64,000 nt of DNA from an uncultured Bacteroides sp. Its GTDB lineage: Bacteria > Bacteroidota > Bacteroidia > Chitinophagales > Chitinophagaceae. Positions 17,908 to 26,803 of this stretch are shown here, piece after piece. The translations under genes were made by a program, and so were the position numbers. The DNA is taken from NCBI GenBank assembly GCA_902168085.1, contig CABHOP010000015.1:1-64000 (forward strand). The letters run 5' to 3'. How positions within the stretch are numbered: position 1 is the first letter of the stretch; each line of letters opens with the position of its first letter. Under the pieces are notes generated by a model. The model was not told the origin of the DNA. It was given only the letters and a program-made list of their open reading frames with translations, and did no database searches.

Positions 17908-18603
17908 ATGAAAAAAAATCTTGCTGAATTTATCGGAACGTTTTGTCTTGTGCTGTTTGGTTGTGGTGCGGCTGTAGTATCAGGCATTTCTGCAACTGGC
18001 CCTGCTGGCATCGGTTTGTTAGGTATCTCCCTGGCATTTGGTGTGGCTGTAGTAGTAATGGCTTATGCAATAGGCCCTATCAGTGGGTGTCATATTAACC
18101 CGGCAATTACTATATCAATGGTAGTAGGTGGCAAAATGAAGATGGCTGAGGCAGTAGGTTATATCATTGCCCAGTTTGCCGGGGCAACTGTTGGAGCTGC
18201 TGCCTTATACGGTATACAAAGCGGTATGCCCGGGTTTATCATGGGCGAATGGGCTTTGGGCTCTAATGGATGGGGTGCGGGCTATTTAGGAGGCTACTCC
18301 ACTTCATCGGCATTTATTGCCGAAGCATTACTGACTTTTGTTTTCCTGTTTGTAATCTTTGCTACTACATCTAAATGGGGGAATAGTACAATGGCTGGGT
18401 TGGCTATAGGTCTTACATTGGTATTGATACACCTTGTAGCAATACCTGTTACCGGCACATCCGTAAATCCTGCCCGCAGCTTTGGCCCTGCATTGTTTGC
18501 CGGTGGTAAAGCCATGCAGCAACTATGGCTTTTTATAGTAGCACCTTTAGTAGGTGGTATTGCAGCAGCGTTGGTTTGGCGGGGTATTTTTGAAAAGGAA
18601 TAA
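17908..18603 (+). CDS. aqpZ: Aquaporin Z (MIP family water channel)
   Basis: 231 residues and six membrane helices. Both NPA half-helix motifs are intact: HINPAIT (Asn64) and SVNPARSFGPA (Asn187). The selectivity-filter residues of water-selective AqpZ are visible as Phe44, His175 and Arg190, arguing for water rather than glycerol transport. The 135 bases upstream are AT-rich without a clear consensus promoter. A long palindromic terminator follows and overlaps the convergent gene's stop. Confidence 0.95.
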   Translation: MKKNLAEFIGTFCLVLFGCGAAVVSGISATGPAGIGLLGISLAFGVAVVVMAYAIGPISGCHINPAITISMVVGGKMKMAEAVGYIIAQFAGATVGAAALYGIQSGMPGFIMGEWALGSNGWGAGYLGGYSTSSAFIAEALLTFVFLFVIFATTSKWGNSTMAGLAIGLTLVLIHLVAIPVTGTSVNPARSFGPALFAGGKAMQQLWLFIVAPLVGGIAAALVWRGIFEKE

Positions 18604-18612
18604 TAACAACGA

Positions 18613-18661
18613 TAGGTTTAAATAATAAAGCCTGCAATGCAGGCTTTATTATTTAAACCTA
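18613..18661. terminator. 49-base near-perfect palindrome, bidirectional terminator
   Basis: 24-base arms around a single central base, with GCCTGC/GCAGGC at the core and AT-rich flanks. It lies ten bases after the aqpZ stop, and its right arm contains the stop codon of the convergent gene at 18659. Confidence 0.85.
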
Positions 18662-19111
18662 TGCTTTTGGGAGCAGGTGCAATGTAACTCCGGGTGTCAA
18701 CCCTATACAAAGGTCGATAGTATTGAAATGAAATGAGCCCAGTTTCAGCTTGTCCTGATACTCATCGGTTGTTACCAGCATTTTGGTGATAGTGCCCAAC
18801 ATGGGCTTGTCTTTATGCAGTTCTAACAGTTCTCTTCTGCGCTCAGGCGATACATCATCACCTTTTACAAACTGGAAGGTAACATCGGGCGGCAATCCCA
18901 TTGTTATGGATATGCCTGTGGTCTTAAAGCCCATTTCTTCCAATATGGGAGATAGGGATATGAGTTCATTTGTAAAGGTTGTGGCTTTCTCCTTTGCTGC
19001 ATCTGTCATACCTGTAAACTTGTCTGAGAGACTTTCCAGGCTGAAGCTATCCAGTACACTGTTTTTGGCATCCGATACTTTTTCGGTCACTTTGTTGAAT
19101 ATGTCTTTCAT
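18659..19111 (-). CDS. Small cytoplasmic protein, unknown function
   Basis: 150 residues, no signal peptide. The N-terminal 60 residues are amphipathic helix with many Ser, Asp and Lys (IFNKVTEKVSDAKNSVLDSF). The remainder alternates beta-like segments (TGISITMGLPPDVTFQF, HFNTIDLCIGLTPGVTLHLL). No family was recognised. It stands alone, convergent with aqpZ, and its stop codon lies within the shared terminator. Confidence 0.65.
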   Translation of the reverse strand: MKDIFNKVTEKVSDAKNSVLDSFSLESLSDKFTGMTDAAKEKATTFTNELISLSPILEEMGFKTTGISITMGLPPDVTFQFVKGDDVSPERRRELLELHKDKPMLGTITKMLVTTDEYQDKLKLGSFHFNTIDLCIGLTPGVTLHLLPKA

Positions 19112-19141
19112 ATCCCGTGTTTTAAGGTTGTGCTACAAAAA

Positions 19142-19169
19142 TAAAGCTATCCCGTAAGAGATAGCTTTA
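19142..19169 (-). terminator. Terminator of sucC
   Basis: Stem TAAAGCTATC / GATAGCTTTA with an 8-base loop, 24 bases beyond the sucC stop on the minus strand. Confidence 0.7.
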
Positions 19170-19192
19170 CCTATGATTGTTTTTCTTTTGTA

Positions 19193-20410
19193 TTAGTTGT
19201 TGATAGCTTTTTGTACCAGGTCTGCAGCCTCGCTCAGCAAGATAGCAGATTGTACTTTCAGGCCACTGTTCTCTATCAGTTCTTTCGCTATTTCAGCGTT
19301 GGTACCTTGCAGGCGAACGATGATAGGAATATTAATATTGCCCATGTTGTTGTAAGCCTCGATAACACCCGCAGCAACCCTGTCGCAGCGAACGATACCA
19401 CCAAAGATATTGATAAGGATCGCCTTAACGTTAGGGTCTTTCATGATGATACGGAAACCGGCTTCTACAGTTTGTGCGTTTGCAGTACCTCCTACGTCCA
19501 GGAAGTTTGCAGGCTCACCACCTGCCAGTTTAATCATATCCATGGTAGCCATAGCCAGACCGGCACCGTTTACCATGCAACCTACGTTGCCGTCCAGTTT
19601 TACATAGTTCAGGTTGTGCTCACCGGCTTCTACTTCCGTAGGGTCTTCTTCGCTTTTATCGCGCATATCTGCCAGGTCAGGATGGCGCATCAGTGCGTTA
19701 TCATCCAGGTTCATTTTGCAGTCAACCGCAAATATTTTGTCGTCAGCCGATTTGAACAATGGGTTGATTTCCAGCATAGCGCAATCCAGACCAACGTATG
19801 CATTGTACAGGTTGGTTACAAACTTCACCATGTTTTTGAAAGCATCGCCACTCAGACCAAAGTTGAAGGCTATTTTACGAGCCTGGAACGCTTGCAGGGG
19901 CATGTTTGGTGCTACCCACTCTTTGAATATTTTTTCAGGAGTGTGGTGTGCTACTTCTTCAATGTCCATACCGCCTTCGGTGCTGTACATGATTACGTTT
20001 TGCTTCTTCGTACGGTCCAGCAGTATAGAGAGGTAAAACTCTTTACGCTCGCTGGGGCCATCATAATACATGTCCTGAGCTATCAGTATTTTATTTACTT
20101 TTTTACCCGCAGCACCTGTTTGTATCGTTACAAGGGTATTGCCCAGTATATTCTTAGCTACTGTTTCTACATCTTCAGCGCTCTTTATCACCTTTACACC
20201 GTTTTGCTCCGGCACTTCTTTCATAGTACCCTTACCACGGCCACCGGCGTGTATCTGAGCCTTCACTACGGCAAATTTGGTACCCGATTCTGTAGATATT
20301 TGTTTGTATGCTTTTACTGCATCATCTACATTCTCAACAGCTATACCACTTTGCGTAGGTACATTATAGCGCTTTAATAATTCTTTGGCTTGATATTCAT
20401 GCAAGTTCAT
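19193..20410 (-). CDS. sucC: Succinyl-CoA ligase, ADP-forming, beta subunit
   Basis: 405 residues. The beta subunit holds the ATP-grasp nucleotide-binding domain and works with SucD to make succinate and ATP in the TCA cycle. It opens with MNLHEYQAKELLKRYNVP; the ATP-grasp loop KAQIHAGGRGKGTMKEVP and the C-terminal ligase segments NFLDVGGTANAQ and NIFGGIVRCDRVA are intact. Some 15 extra residues relative to E. coli SucC fall in the middle. sucD is not adjacent. A weak TTGA-N19-TATCTTCG promoter-like sequence lies upstream. Confidence 0.96.
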   Translation of the reverse strand: MNLHEYQAKELLKRYNVPTQSGIAVENVDDAVKAYKQISTESGTKFAVVKAQIHAGGRGKGTMKEVPEQNGVKVIKSAEDVETVAKNILGNTLVTIQTGAAGKKVNKILIAQDMYYDGPSERKEFYLSILLDRTKKQNVIMYSTEGGMDIEEVAHHTPEKIFKEWVAPNMPLQAFQARKIAFNFGLSGDAFKNMVKFVTNLYNAYVGLDCAMLEINPLFKSADDKIFAVDCKMNLDDNALMRHPDLADMRDKSEEDPTEVEAGEHNLNYVKLDGNVGCMVNGAGLAMATMDMIKLAGGEPANFLDVGGTANAQTVEAGFRIIMKDPNVKAILINIFGGIVRCDRVAAGVIEAYNNMGNINIPIIVRLQGTNAEIAKELIENSGLKVQSAILLSEAADLVQKAINN

Positions 20411-20522
20411 GACTGCGAAAGTTTTAAAATACGGGGGCGAAGATAGCTTTTATTGCCCAATTACTCAATGGGGAATTATTTCATCCCAAATAAAAAATGC
20501 ACGTATTGTTTGATTTTTATAT

Positions 20523-21428
20523 TTAATCAAACAGCCCACCTTCATACAGCATTTTAGGTGGCTCCAGCTCGGTGCCTATGTGCTTGTTCATCTGTTCTAT
20601 TAAATATTTAATTAATTCGGGAGAGTGTAGTTCTTCGTGTTGGTGCATAAAGAAATGGCAGGTTTCCAACCCTTCTTTCATCCATTTTTTAATGCGTTGC
20701 ACCCAGTCGTCTATCCGTTCATAATCAGTGCGGTGAAGCGAGTTGCCTACAAAACGGATGAAGCATTCCGGCGTGCTCAGGTGCATATGCACACAATCGC
20801 GGCGGCCGGCAGCATCGGTAATGATGGTGCCGCGCTTTTGCTTGCGTAGGAATTCATATAGTTCTATATCATACCCCTCGCCGCTGGTGTACCAGTCTTC
20901 ATGGCGCAGCTCCAGGAACATATCTACATCTTTCGGGAAATGGCCGATGAAGTCTTCAATAGTCTCTCGTTGCTTCAACCCCATGCCCGGGTGTGGCATC
21001 AGGAAAATGGGGCCGAGGTTGTTTTTAAACTCCATAATGGAATGCAGAAATGCATCTACTTCCGGCCCGGTGTTTTTCAACCGCTTGAGGTGGGTTACTA
21101 CCTGTGGAAACTTGGGATAGAACTTAAAGCCCTTGGGTACTTTGCTTTTCCATTTCAGTACATCGGCCGGTGCGGGCGACTTATAAAACGTAGCGTTGAA
21201 CTCAATAGCGTTGAACAGCTTTGCATAATATTCCAGGAAGTCTTTTTCTTTTGTGCCAACAGGGTATAGCTTACCTATCCAGTCTTTGCGGCCCCATTTG
21301 GCACAGCCAATGAAGAATTTCGTTTTGCCTTTGCCCTTCTTCAACACCTCGGTTGTCACCTTCGGGTCGGGTGGCAGGGTGAAGTCTATTGTGTCCAGTT
21401 CGTTTTCAGGTACTTTGCCAAATTCCAT
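20523..21428 (-). CDS. DUF72 domain-containing protein
   Basis: 301 residues. After an N-terminal extension of about 35 residues comes the DUF72 TIM-barrel-like fold: KFFIGCAKWGRKDWIGKLYP, a segment with AIEFNATFYKSP, then VPKGFKFYPKFPQVVTHLK and FLELRHEDWY. This widespread family has no established function; some structural similarity to metal-dependent TIM-barrel enzymes is reported. It stands alone on the minus strand. Confidence 0.88.
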   Translation of the reverse strand: MEFGKVPENELDTIDFTLPPDPKVTTEVLKKGKGKTKFFIGCAKWGRKDWIGKLYPVGTKEKDFLEYYAKLFNAIEFNATFYKSPAPADVLKWKSKVPKGFKFYPKFPQVVTHLKRLKNTGPEVDAFLHSIMEFKNNLGPIFLMPHPGMGLKQRETIEDFIGHFPKDVDMFLELRHEDWYTSGEGYDIELYEFLRKQKRGTIITDAAGRRDCVHMHLSTPECFIRFVGNSLHRTDYERIDDWVQRIKKWMKEGLETCHFFMHQHEELHSPELIKYLIEQMNKHIGTELEPPKMLYEGGLFD

Positions 21429-21463
21429 GTTATGAAGTTACTGAAACGGTAGCTGTTTAGAAA

Positions 21464-21808
21464 TTACTTTGGCCTGTAAGCATAAGCCCATGCCAGCACC
21501 GCACCGGCAGCCAATATAAACTTCAGGAACCTTACCAGTATATGCGCCTCCTTCTTTTCCGGAACGGGTGGGGTATCAAATACCGTACGATAGCCGGTGT
21601 ACCTAAGTAGCGCAACTGCCATTGGCACATCTTCGTCTTTCACCTGCAGCTTTACACCGCCAATAGCATTGGTTAGCATCGGGGTGGTTTGCACGCTGTG
21701 TTCATCCTGTATAAAGGCAGGTATACCATCAGCCTCCAGCCGGCCCTTCACCAGGTTGGCCTGAAAGGCCATTGCAAAAACAGCTATGGTAATGAGTTGT
21801 GTTTTCAT
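21464..21808 (-). CDS. DUF2007-type protein with C-terminal membrane anchor
   Basis: 114 residues. The core (about 10-75) matches the DUF2007 'putative signal transducing protein' family: QANLVKGRLEADGIPAFIQDEH and AIGGVKLQVKDEDVPMAVALLR. A single C-terminal hydrophobic helix (about 92-110) probably anchors it. A second member lies at 51892-52218. The family's role is unknown. Confidence 0.8.
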   Translation of the reverse strand: MKTQLITIAVFAMAFQANLVKGRLEADGIPAFIQDEHSVQTTPMLTNAIGGVKLQVKDEDVPMAVALLRYTGYRTVFDTPPVPEKKEAHILVRFLKFILAAGAVLAWAYAYRPK

Positions 21809-21887
21809 TGTAACTGCAAGTTATGGGGTAGGACAGGTGCTGCAGTATCGTTATGTGCAATGCAGGTATAATGAAAAAATGCAGGTG

Positions 21888-22229
21888 TTATTTTTTCTTC
21901 TTGCTGGCTTTTACTTTGGGGTTATAGTCCAGGCATAGCTGTATCCAGTAGTCCAGTTCGCTTTTCTTCTTTATGTTTTCCGTATCTACATACAGGTAGC
22001 CCTTCATCGGTTTGCCCTTCATATCCATGGGGCGGGTGCCGGGACGTTCCATCAGTTCATCATACCTGTCTGGGTCTACACGGCACATAATGCCATCAGC
22101 ATTTACACAGATGCACATCTTGCCATTCACCATAAAGCACATACCGCTAAACATGGTTTTCTCTTCCAGGTCTTCTATGTGCATCAAGGCTTCACGTATG
22201 CGACTAGCGAGTGTTTCGGAGTATGGCAT
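21888..22229 (-). CDS. TfoX/Sxy N-terminal domain protein
   Basis: 113 residues covering just the TfoX N-terminal domain: LEEKTMFSGMCFMVNGKMCICV and a DPDRYDELMERPGTRPMDM segment. TfoX/Sxy controls competence in gamma-proteobacteria, but stand-alone N-terminal domains in Bacteroidota have no proven role. A Lys-rich tail (KVKASKKKK) closes the protein. Confidence 0.85.
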   Translation of the reverse strand: MPYSETLASRIREALMHIEDLEEKTMFSGMCFMVNGKMCICVNADGIMCRVDPDRYDELMERPGTRPMDMKGKPMKGYLYVDTENIKKKSELDYWIQLCLDYNPKVKASKKKK

Positions 22230-22265
22230 GGGAATGAGTACTTAATTATTAATGCTTCTATATCG

Positions 22266-23096
22266 CTATTTAGATATTGTAGACTTGGTGTCAGATTTTA
22301 ATTTGCCATAAACGTAATCCATTATAGCGTTGTGCAAAAGCTTATAGTCAATTGGAGAGTTGAAGGTTGCGGACCAAATTGTCTCACTCACTTCTTGTTC
22401 ATTATTATAAGTTCTCTTTGTAAGTACATAGTCCGGGCTATCTTTATTTAGTTTGTGCACTTTTACTGTATGTAATGTGTAAAGCTGGTCCTTGTCGCTA
22501 CCATCTTCATTTCTCGAATATATATAATACACGTGTTTTGAAAAACTTCCTTCTGTTTCCTTATCTCCCAAAGACGGGAACCATTCATAACCCCAAATAT
22601 TTTGATTATTAATAGTCAACTTTTCAAAATTGTAATATTCGTCAATCCCTTCCGGCAACGTTTTATTCTTGTAGCCAGTGTATAATAAGTCTTGGTAAGG
22701 TTTGGCTTTGGAGTGTTCGTTTAATCCGAAATAGGATACTATAATGTCCTTGTAAGCCCAATATTTAAAATCTTGTAGGCCTGGGCGTAAATAAGCTTTG
22801 TCTTCTTCAAGGCTTTTTATTAGCACCTTCCTTAACTCTATCAATTGATTCCAGTCATCTTCTTTTTTTGCATTTTCGCCAAGAGAATGTAATGTGGCGC
22901 TATATCCATAGGCAATATCTTTATAAACAGTGTCAGATTTTGAAGAGGAAGATCTTAGCTGTTTAAAGATCGTTAAGGCGTCGCTAAACTTCTGCTCCTC
23001 CAATAATTGATTAGCCTTAAGCAATAAGGAGCTTTGGCTTTGAGAAAATGCAAATATGGGCAATAGGAATAAAAAGATAAGTAATAGCTTTTTCAT
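22266..23096 (-). CDS. Exported protein with TPR-like N-terminal region
   Basis: 276 residues with a signal peptide (about 1-18, ending FAFSQ). Residues 20-100 form helical pairs like a tetratricopeptide repeat (SLLLKANQLLEEQKFSDALTIFKQL). The rest is mixed and has no recognised family. The coding sequence is clearly more AT-rich than its neighbours and its codon use differs, which suggests a recently acquired or fast-evolving gene. No mobile element is next to it. Confidence 0.65.
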   Translation of the reverse strand: MKKLLLIFLFLLPIFAFSQSQSSLLLKANQLLEEQKFSDALTIFKQLRSSSSKSDTVYKDIAYGYSATLHSLGENAKKEDDWNQLIELRKVLIKSLEEDKAYLRPGLQDFKYWAYKDIIVSYFGLNEHSKAKPYQDLLYTGYKNKTLPEGIDEYYNFEKLTINNQNIWGYEWFPSLGDKETEGSFSKHVYYIYSRNEDGSDKDQLYTLHTVKVHKLNKDSPDYVLTKRTYNNEQEVSETIWSATFNSPIDYKLLHNAIMDYVYGKLKSDTKSTISK

Positions 23097-23199
23097 AACG
23101 GTTTAGTGACGGTTTAAAATAATCGATTGAACTTGCATGTAATATACAAAGCGTACTTGTTGCGATGGCTCTTTCATTTTGTTACTTTTAAAATACTTA

Positions 23200-23424
23200 T
23201 CATTCCCTCGTCAACAATTCAATATACAGATCTTCCACCTTCTTCCTTGCCCACGGTGTTTTGCGCAGAAATTTAAGGCTCGATTTGATGCCCGGCTCAT
23301 GCAGAAAGCAATTGATAGGTATATACTCGCCCAATCGTTCCCAACCATAATGCGCAGCCAGGTCGGTTACGATCACTTCCAGTGTTTTACCATGCAATGG
23401 ATTGTTAGGTTGCTGTTCGGCCAT
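23200..23424 (-). CDS. VF530-type small protein (DUF2132)
   Basis: 74 residues matching the VF530 family over its full length: [21 protein letters not shown], then [28 protein letters not shown]. Family members are small helical proteins with a proposed nucleic-acid-binding role. It lies downstream of pgk on the same strand, separated by a terminator. Confidence 0.85.
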   Translation of the reverse strand: MAEQQPNNPLHGKTLEVIVTDLAAHYGWERLGEYIPINCFLHEPGIKSSLKFLRKTPWARKKVEDLYIELLTRE

Positions 23425-23442
23425 GTAGTAAAGTTAAAAAGA

Positions 23443-23470
23443 AAACAGCCTTCACGAAGGAAGGCTGTTT
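23443..23470 (-). terminator. Terminator of pgk
   Basis: Stem AAACAGCCTT / AAGGCTGTTT with an 8-base loop, 20 bases beyond the pgk stop. A T tract follows on the minus strand. Confidence 0.8.
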
Positions 23471-23489
23471 GTATAATAGTGTTGTATTG

Positions 23490-24701
23490 TTACTTTTTTA
23501 TCGCAGCGATACCCGGCAGTTCTTTGCCTTCAAAGAACTCCAGCAGTGCACCACCACCTGTAGATACATAGCTTACTTTATCAGCATAGCCAAACTTGTT
23601 TACAGCTGCTACGCTATCACCGCCACCTACCAGTGAATAAGCACCGTTAGCGGTTGCTTCTGCTACTGCATCGGCTATGCATTTAGTACCGTGCTGGAAT
23701 TTTTCCATTTCAAACACACCCATCGGGCCGTTCCACAGTATGGTCTTACCTTCTTTCACTACTTTGCTGAAGGTATCGCAAGCCAGGTGTCCTATATCAA
23801 GGCCCATCCAGCCTTCCGGTATTTCTGTATTGATGGCAGAAGAGGTATTGGCATCGGCAGCAAATTTATCGGCCAGTATGCTATCGCCCGGCAGGTGTAT
23901 GCATACGCCTTTATCGCTGGCTTTCTTCATCAGTTCTTTAGCCGTTTCCAGCCTGTCGTCTTCGCACAGTGAATTGCCGATGTGGCCGCCCTGCGCTTTG
24001 AAGAAGGTATAAGCCATACCACCACCTATAATGATGTCGGTTGCTTTTTCCAGCAGGTTCTCAATGATCAGTATCTTATCAGAAACCTTTGCACCACCTA
24101 TGATGGCTACAAATGGCTTTTGTGCATTGTTCAGTACCTGCTCTGCCGCAGCTACTTCCGCTTCCATCAGCAGGCCAAACATTTTCTTGCCAGCTTCAAA
24201 GTTGTTGGCAATGATAGCTGTAGATGCATGTGCGCGGTGTGCGGTGCCAAAGGCATCGTTCACATATACATCACCGTATTTAGAAAGCTTCTCTGCAAAT
24301 GCAGGGTCGCCTTTTTCTTCTTCTTTGTAGTAGCGCAGGTTTTCCAGCAGCAATACCTGCCCGGCTTGCAGTGTAGCCGCTTTGTTTTGTGCGTCTTCAC
24401 CTATCGCATCGTCTGCAAACTGCACATCGGTACCCAGCAGGGTAGCCAGGTGGTAGGCCACAGGCTTCAGGGTAAAATCGGCCAGCGTCAGGTGTGGCTT
24501 CTTTTCGATGTCTTTATGCGGACGGCCAAAGTGGCTCATCAGCACTACGCTGCCGCCATCGGCCAATATCTTTTTAATAGTAGGCAGGGCAGCCTTGATA
24601 CGGGTATCGTCGGTTATCTTGCCATCCTTTATAGGTACGTTAAAGTCTACACGCACCAGTGCTTTTTGTCCTTTGAAGTTATGATTGCTGAAAGTGCTCA
24701 T
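23490..24701 (-). CDS. pgk: Phosphoglycerate kinase
   Basis: 403 residues. It converts 1,3-bisphosphoglycerate and ADP to 3-phosphoglycerate and ATP in glycolysis. The signature [21 protein letters not shown], and the C-terminal nucleotide-binding loop [15 protein letters not shown] are intact and the length is standard. It lies 67 bases downstream of gapA with a hairpin between them, so its level may be set by read-through as well as its own promoter. Confidence 0.97.
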   Translation of the reverse strand: MSTFSNHNFKGQKALVRVDFNVPIKDGKITDDTRIKAALPTIKKILADGGSVVLMSHFGRPHKDIEKKPHLTLADFTLKPVAYHLATLLGTDVQFADDAIGEDAQNKAATLQAGQVLLLENLRYYKEEEKGDPAFAEKLSKYGDVYVNDAFGTAHRAHASTAIIANNFEAGKKMFGLLMEAEVAAAEQVLNNAQKPFVAIIGGAKVSDKILIIENLLEKATDIIIGGGMAYTFFKAQGGHIGNSLCEDDRLETAKELMKKASDKGVCIHLPGDSILADKFAADANTSSAINTEIPEGWMGLDIGHLACDTFSKVVKEGKTILWNGPMGVFEMEKFQHGTKCIADAVAEATANGAYSLVGGGDSVAAVNKFGYADKVSYVSTGGGALLEFFEGKELPGIAAIKK

Positions 24702-24723
24702 GCTACAATATGGTTTTAAAAAA

Positions 24724-24752
24724 GAAACGCCACCTTGCGAAGGTAGCGTTTC
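24724..24752 (-). terminator. Hairpin between gapA and pgk
   Basis: GAAACGC-type stem that is continuous on the minus strand, with one G.U pair, but interrupted by a C.A mismatch on the plus strand. That supports function in minus-strand RNA. It is followed by a run of T. Acts as terminator or attenuator after gapA. Confidence 0.75.
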
Positions 24753-24768
24753 ATATGTAATGGTAAGA

Positions 24769-25782
24769 TTATTTAGATATCAGGCCTGCGAAATATTTCA
24801 CAGTGCGAACCAGTTGAGAAACATAGCTCATTTCGTTATCGTACCAGCTTACTGTTTTTACCAGTTGTTGGTCACCTACGGTCATTACTTTTGTTTGTGT
24901 AGCATCAAACAGAGAACCGAATGAAGTACCGATGATGTCGCTGGATACGATCTCATCTTCGTTGTAACCGAAGCTTTCGTTAGCAGCAGCTTTCATAGCA
25001 GCATTGATCTCTTCAGCAGTTGTTTTCTTACCCAGTACCGTTACCAGTTCTGTTAATGAACCTGTGATGGTAGGTACGCGTTGTGCACCACCGTCCAGTT
25101 TGCCTTTCAATTCAGGCAGTACCAGGCCTATAGCCTTAGCAGCACCTGTAGAGTTAGGAACGATGTTGGCAGCAGCAGCACGTGCACGGCGCAGGTCACC
25201 TTTAGGGTGCGGTGCATCCAGTGTGTTCTGGTCGTTGGTATAAGCGTGGATAGTGCTCATGATACCTGTAACGATACCGAAGTTGTCGTTCAGGGCTTTA
25301 GCCATAGGCGCCAGGCAGTTAGTAGTGCAAGAAGCGCAGCTGATAACTGTTTCGCTACCATCCAGTATGTTGTGGTTCACGTTGTAAACTACAGTTTTCA
25401 GATCGCCGGTAGCAGGTGCAGAAATAACTACACGCTTAGCGCCTGCAGTGATGTGTGCCTGTGCTTTTTCAGCATCTGTAAAGAAGCCTGTGCACTCCAG
25501 TACCACGTCAACACCGTGCTGACCCCAGGGGATTTGTGCAGGGTCTTTCTGAGCATATATTTTGATTGTGTTGCCATTTACAACGATAGCATCGTCGGTA
25601 TGTTTTACCTCTACACCAAAACGGCCCTGTGCAGTATCGTACTTCAGCAGGTGCGCCAGTACCTCTGGTTTAGTCAGGTCGTTGATAGCAACTACCTCGA
25701 TACCGTCCATGTTGTAGATCTGGCGGAAAGCCAGGCGGCCGATACGGCCAAAACCATTAATGGCAACTTTTACTTTACTCAT
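24769..25782 (-). CDS. gapA: Glyceraldehyde-3-phosphate dehydrogenase, type I
   Basis: 337 residues. It oxidises glyceraldehyde-3-phosphate with NAD+ and phosphate. The Rossmann motif [14 protein letters not shown] is at the N-terminus, the nucleophile is Cys152 in [12 protein letters not shown], and [15 protein letters not shown] lies near the end. Asp35 after the second beta strand (VVAINDLT) fits NAD specificity. It precedes pgk on the same strand, a common glycolytic pairing, and has a consensus -7 element upstream. Confidence 0.97.
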   Translation of the reverse strand: MSKVKVAINGFGRIGRLAFRQIYNMDGIEVVAINDLTKPEVLAHLLKYDTAQGRFGVEVKHTDDAIVVNGNTIKIYAQKDPAQIPWGQHGVDVVLECTGFFTDAEKAQAHITAGAKRVVISAPATGDLKTVVYNVNHNILDGSETVISCASCTTNCLAPMAKALNDNFGIVTGIMSTIHAYTNDQNTLDAPHPKGDLRRARAAAANIVPNSTGAAKAIGLVLPELKGKLDGGAQRVPTITGSLTELVTVLGKKTTAEEINAAMKAAANESFGYNEDEIVSSDIIGTSFGSLFDATQTKVMTVGDQQLVKTVSWYDNEMSYVSQLVRTVKYFAGLISK

Positions 25783-25822
25783 TTTATATTTTGTTTAATT
25801 TTTTGGGAATCCAAATTTGCCG

Positions 25823-25830
25823 CAAAGTTA
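25823..25830 (-). promoter_or_regulatory. Bacteroidota -7 promoter element for gapA
   Basis: TAACTTTG on the minus strand, 40 bases before the ATG. A TTTC lies 18 bases further upstream at the -33 position, one base off consensus. Confidence 0.6.
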
Positions 25831-25935
25831 CAGGTACTTAATGAGATTGAAAAATGAATTGATATACATGTATGTTAATTTGCTTTATGTATAGACGTGT
25901 TTTAATATTTGCCGTTTACATTTTAATCTTGCACT

Positions 25936-26313
25936 ATGGAAAGCAGTACCCCCAGGGAGGTAAAGGTAACCCAGAGCTATCGCTGGATAGAGAATGGCCA
26001 TATATTACTATGGCTGGTAAAAGATACCTGCTGGGCATTGGAATTTAAGCCGGGTGGGGTGTTTATGATATTCCCTACCGTATTTGTGGCTTTTTACATC
26101 CTGTGGCGTTCAAGAAAAATAAGGGCGGAACTATATCACAATATTGCGGTGTGCTGCTGGATACTGGCTAATTCCATATGGATGTTGGGCGAATTCAATG
26201 ATAAAGACTTCCGCATCTATGCTGCTTCGCTATTTGTCTGCGGCTTATTGGTATTAGCTGTTTATTACATTTTCTTCTTTAAGAAAGACAGGTACTTGTA
26301 TGATGTGGAGTAG
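25936..26313 (+). CDS. Small membrane protein, unknown function
   Basis: 125 residues. After a 35-residue soluble N-terminus containing Trp-rich RWIENGHILLWLVKDTCW come about three to four hydrophobic helices (about 42-60, 68-85, 93-112). It ends in a charged tail (KKDRYLYDVE). No named family was recognised. It stops two bases before the convergent cytochrome c gene, with no terminator visible between them. Confidence 0.72.
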   Translation: MESSTPREVKVTQSYRWIENGHILLWLVKDTCWALEFKPGGVFMIFPTVFVAFYILWRSRKIRAELYHNIAVCCWILANSIWMLGEFNDKDFRIYAASLFVCGLLVLAVYYIFFFKKDRYLYDVE

Positions 26314-26315
26314 GC

Positions 26316-26798
26316 TTAATGTCCTGCAAGTGAATCTAAATAATCCGACCTTTTAAATGGGTCGTCAAACTTAATAGTATCGATCATGTTCAGCATAGAT
26401 CGTACCTCTTTCTCTGTAAGTTTCCTGTGTGCATAATATGTAGGGTTATAACTTGAAAAGGTATCTACATAATCAAGCATAGCACTCAGGTCGTCATTGC
26501 TAAGGTGGTTGTATGTCTCGTTAACATCGGTTTTATGCCATATCGTATAAGTGTATTGCGCCCTCACGTCTCCGCTTTTAGCGAAAGAATCATGGTTTTT
26601 AATGAATGCAAATATCCAGTTGGTATCAAGGTCTTTCCTGATGTACTGTAGCGGTGGACCTACTATGGGGCGGGTAGGATGATGGCATATACTGCAGTTG
26701 GCAGTGAATAACTTCTTGCCGTGAGATAAGTCTTTTCGATAGTTCTGAAAAGAGAGCAAGAGGGTAACTGGCAATAATAGTATAAGCAGTTTTTTCAT
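26316..26798 (-). CDS. Class I c-type cytochrome, periplasmic
   Basis: 160 residues. The signal peptide (about 1-17) is followed by a single haem-binding motif CSICH (Cys35, Cys38, His39). GPPLQYI and a later Met-containing segment (LSAMLDYVDTF) could supply the distal ligand. It resembles small mono-haem electron carriers. Its start is five bases after the mltG stop, so it is probably the last gene of the miaB-mltG unit. Confidence 0.86.
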   Translation of the reverse strand: MKKLLILLLPVTLLLSFQNYRKDLSHGKKLFTANCSICHHPTRPIVGPPLQYIRKDLDTNWIFAFIKNHDSFAKSGDVRAQYTYTIWHKTDVNETYNHLSNDDLSAMLDYVDTFSSYNPTYYAHRKLTEKEVRSMLNMIDTIKFDDPFKRSDYLDSLAGH

Positions 26799-26803
26799 AA
26801 CAG

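Noticed and set aside
19211-20377. 388-residue plus-strand open frame opposite sucC
   Set aside because: It is antisense to a clear sucC, has no recognisable motif, and its Cys/Phe/Tyr/Val-rich composition is what results from the complement of sucC codons.
23982-24719. 245-residue plus-strand frame opposite pgk
   Set aside because: It is a shadow of a complete, well-conserved pgk; no motif or signal.
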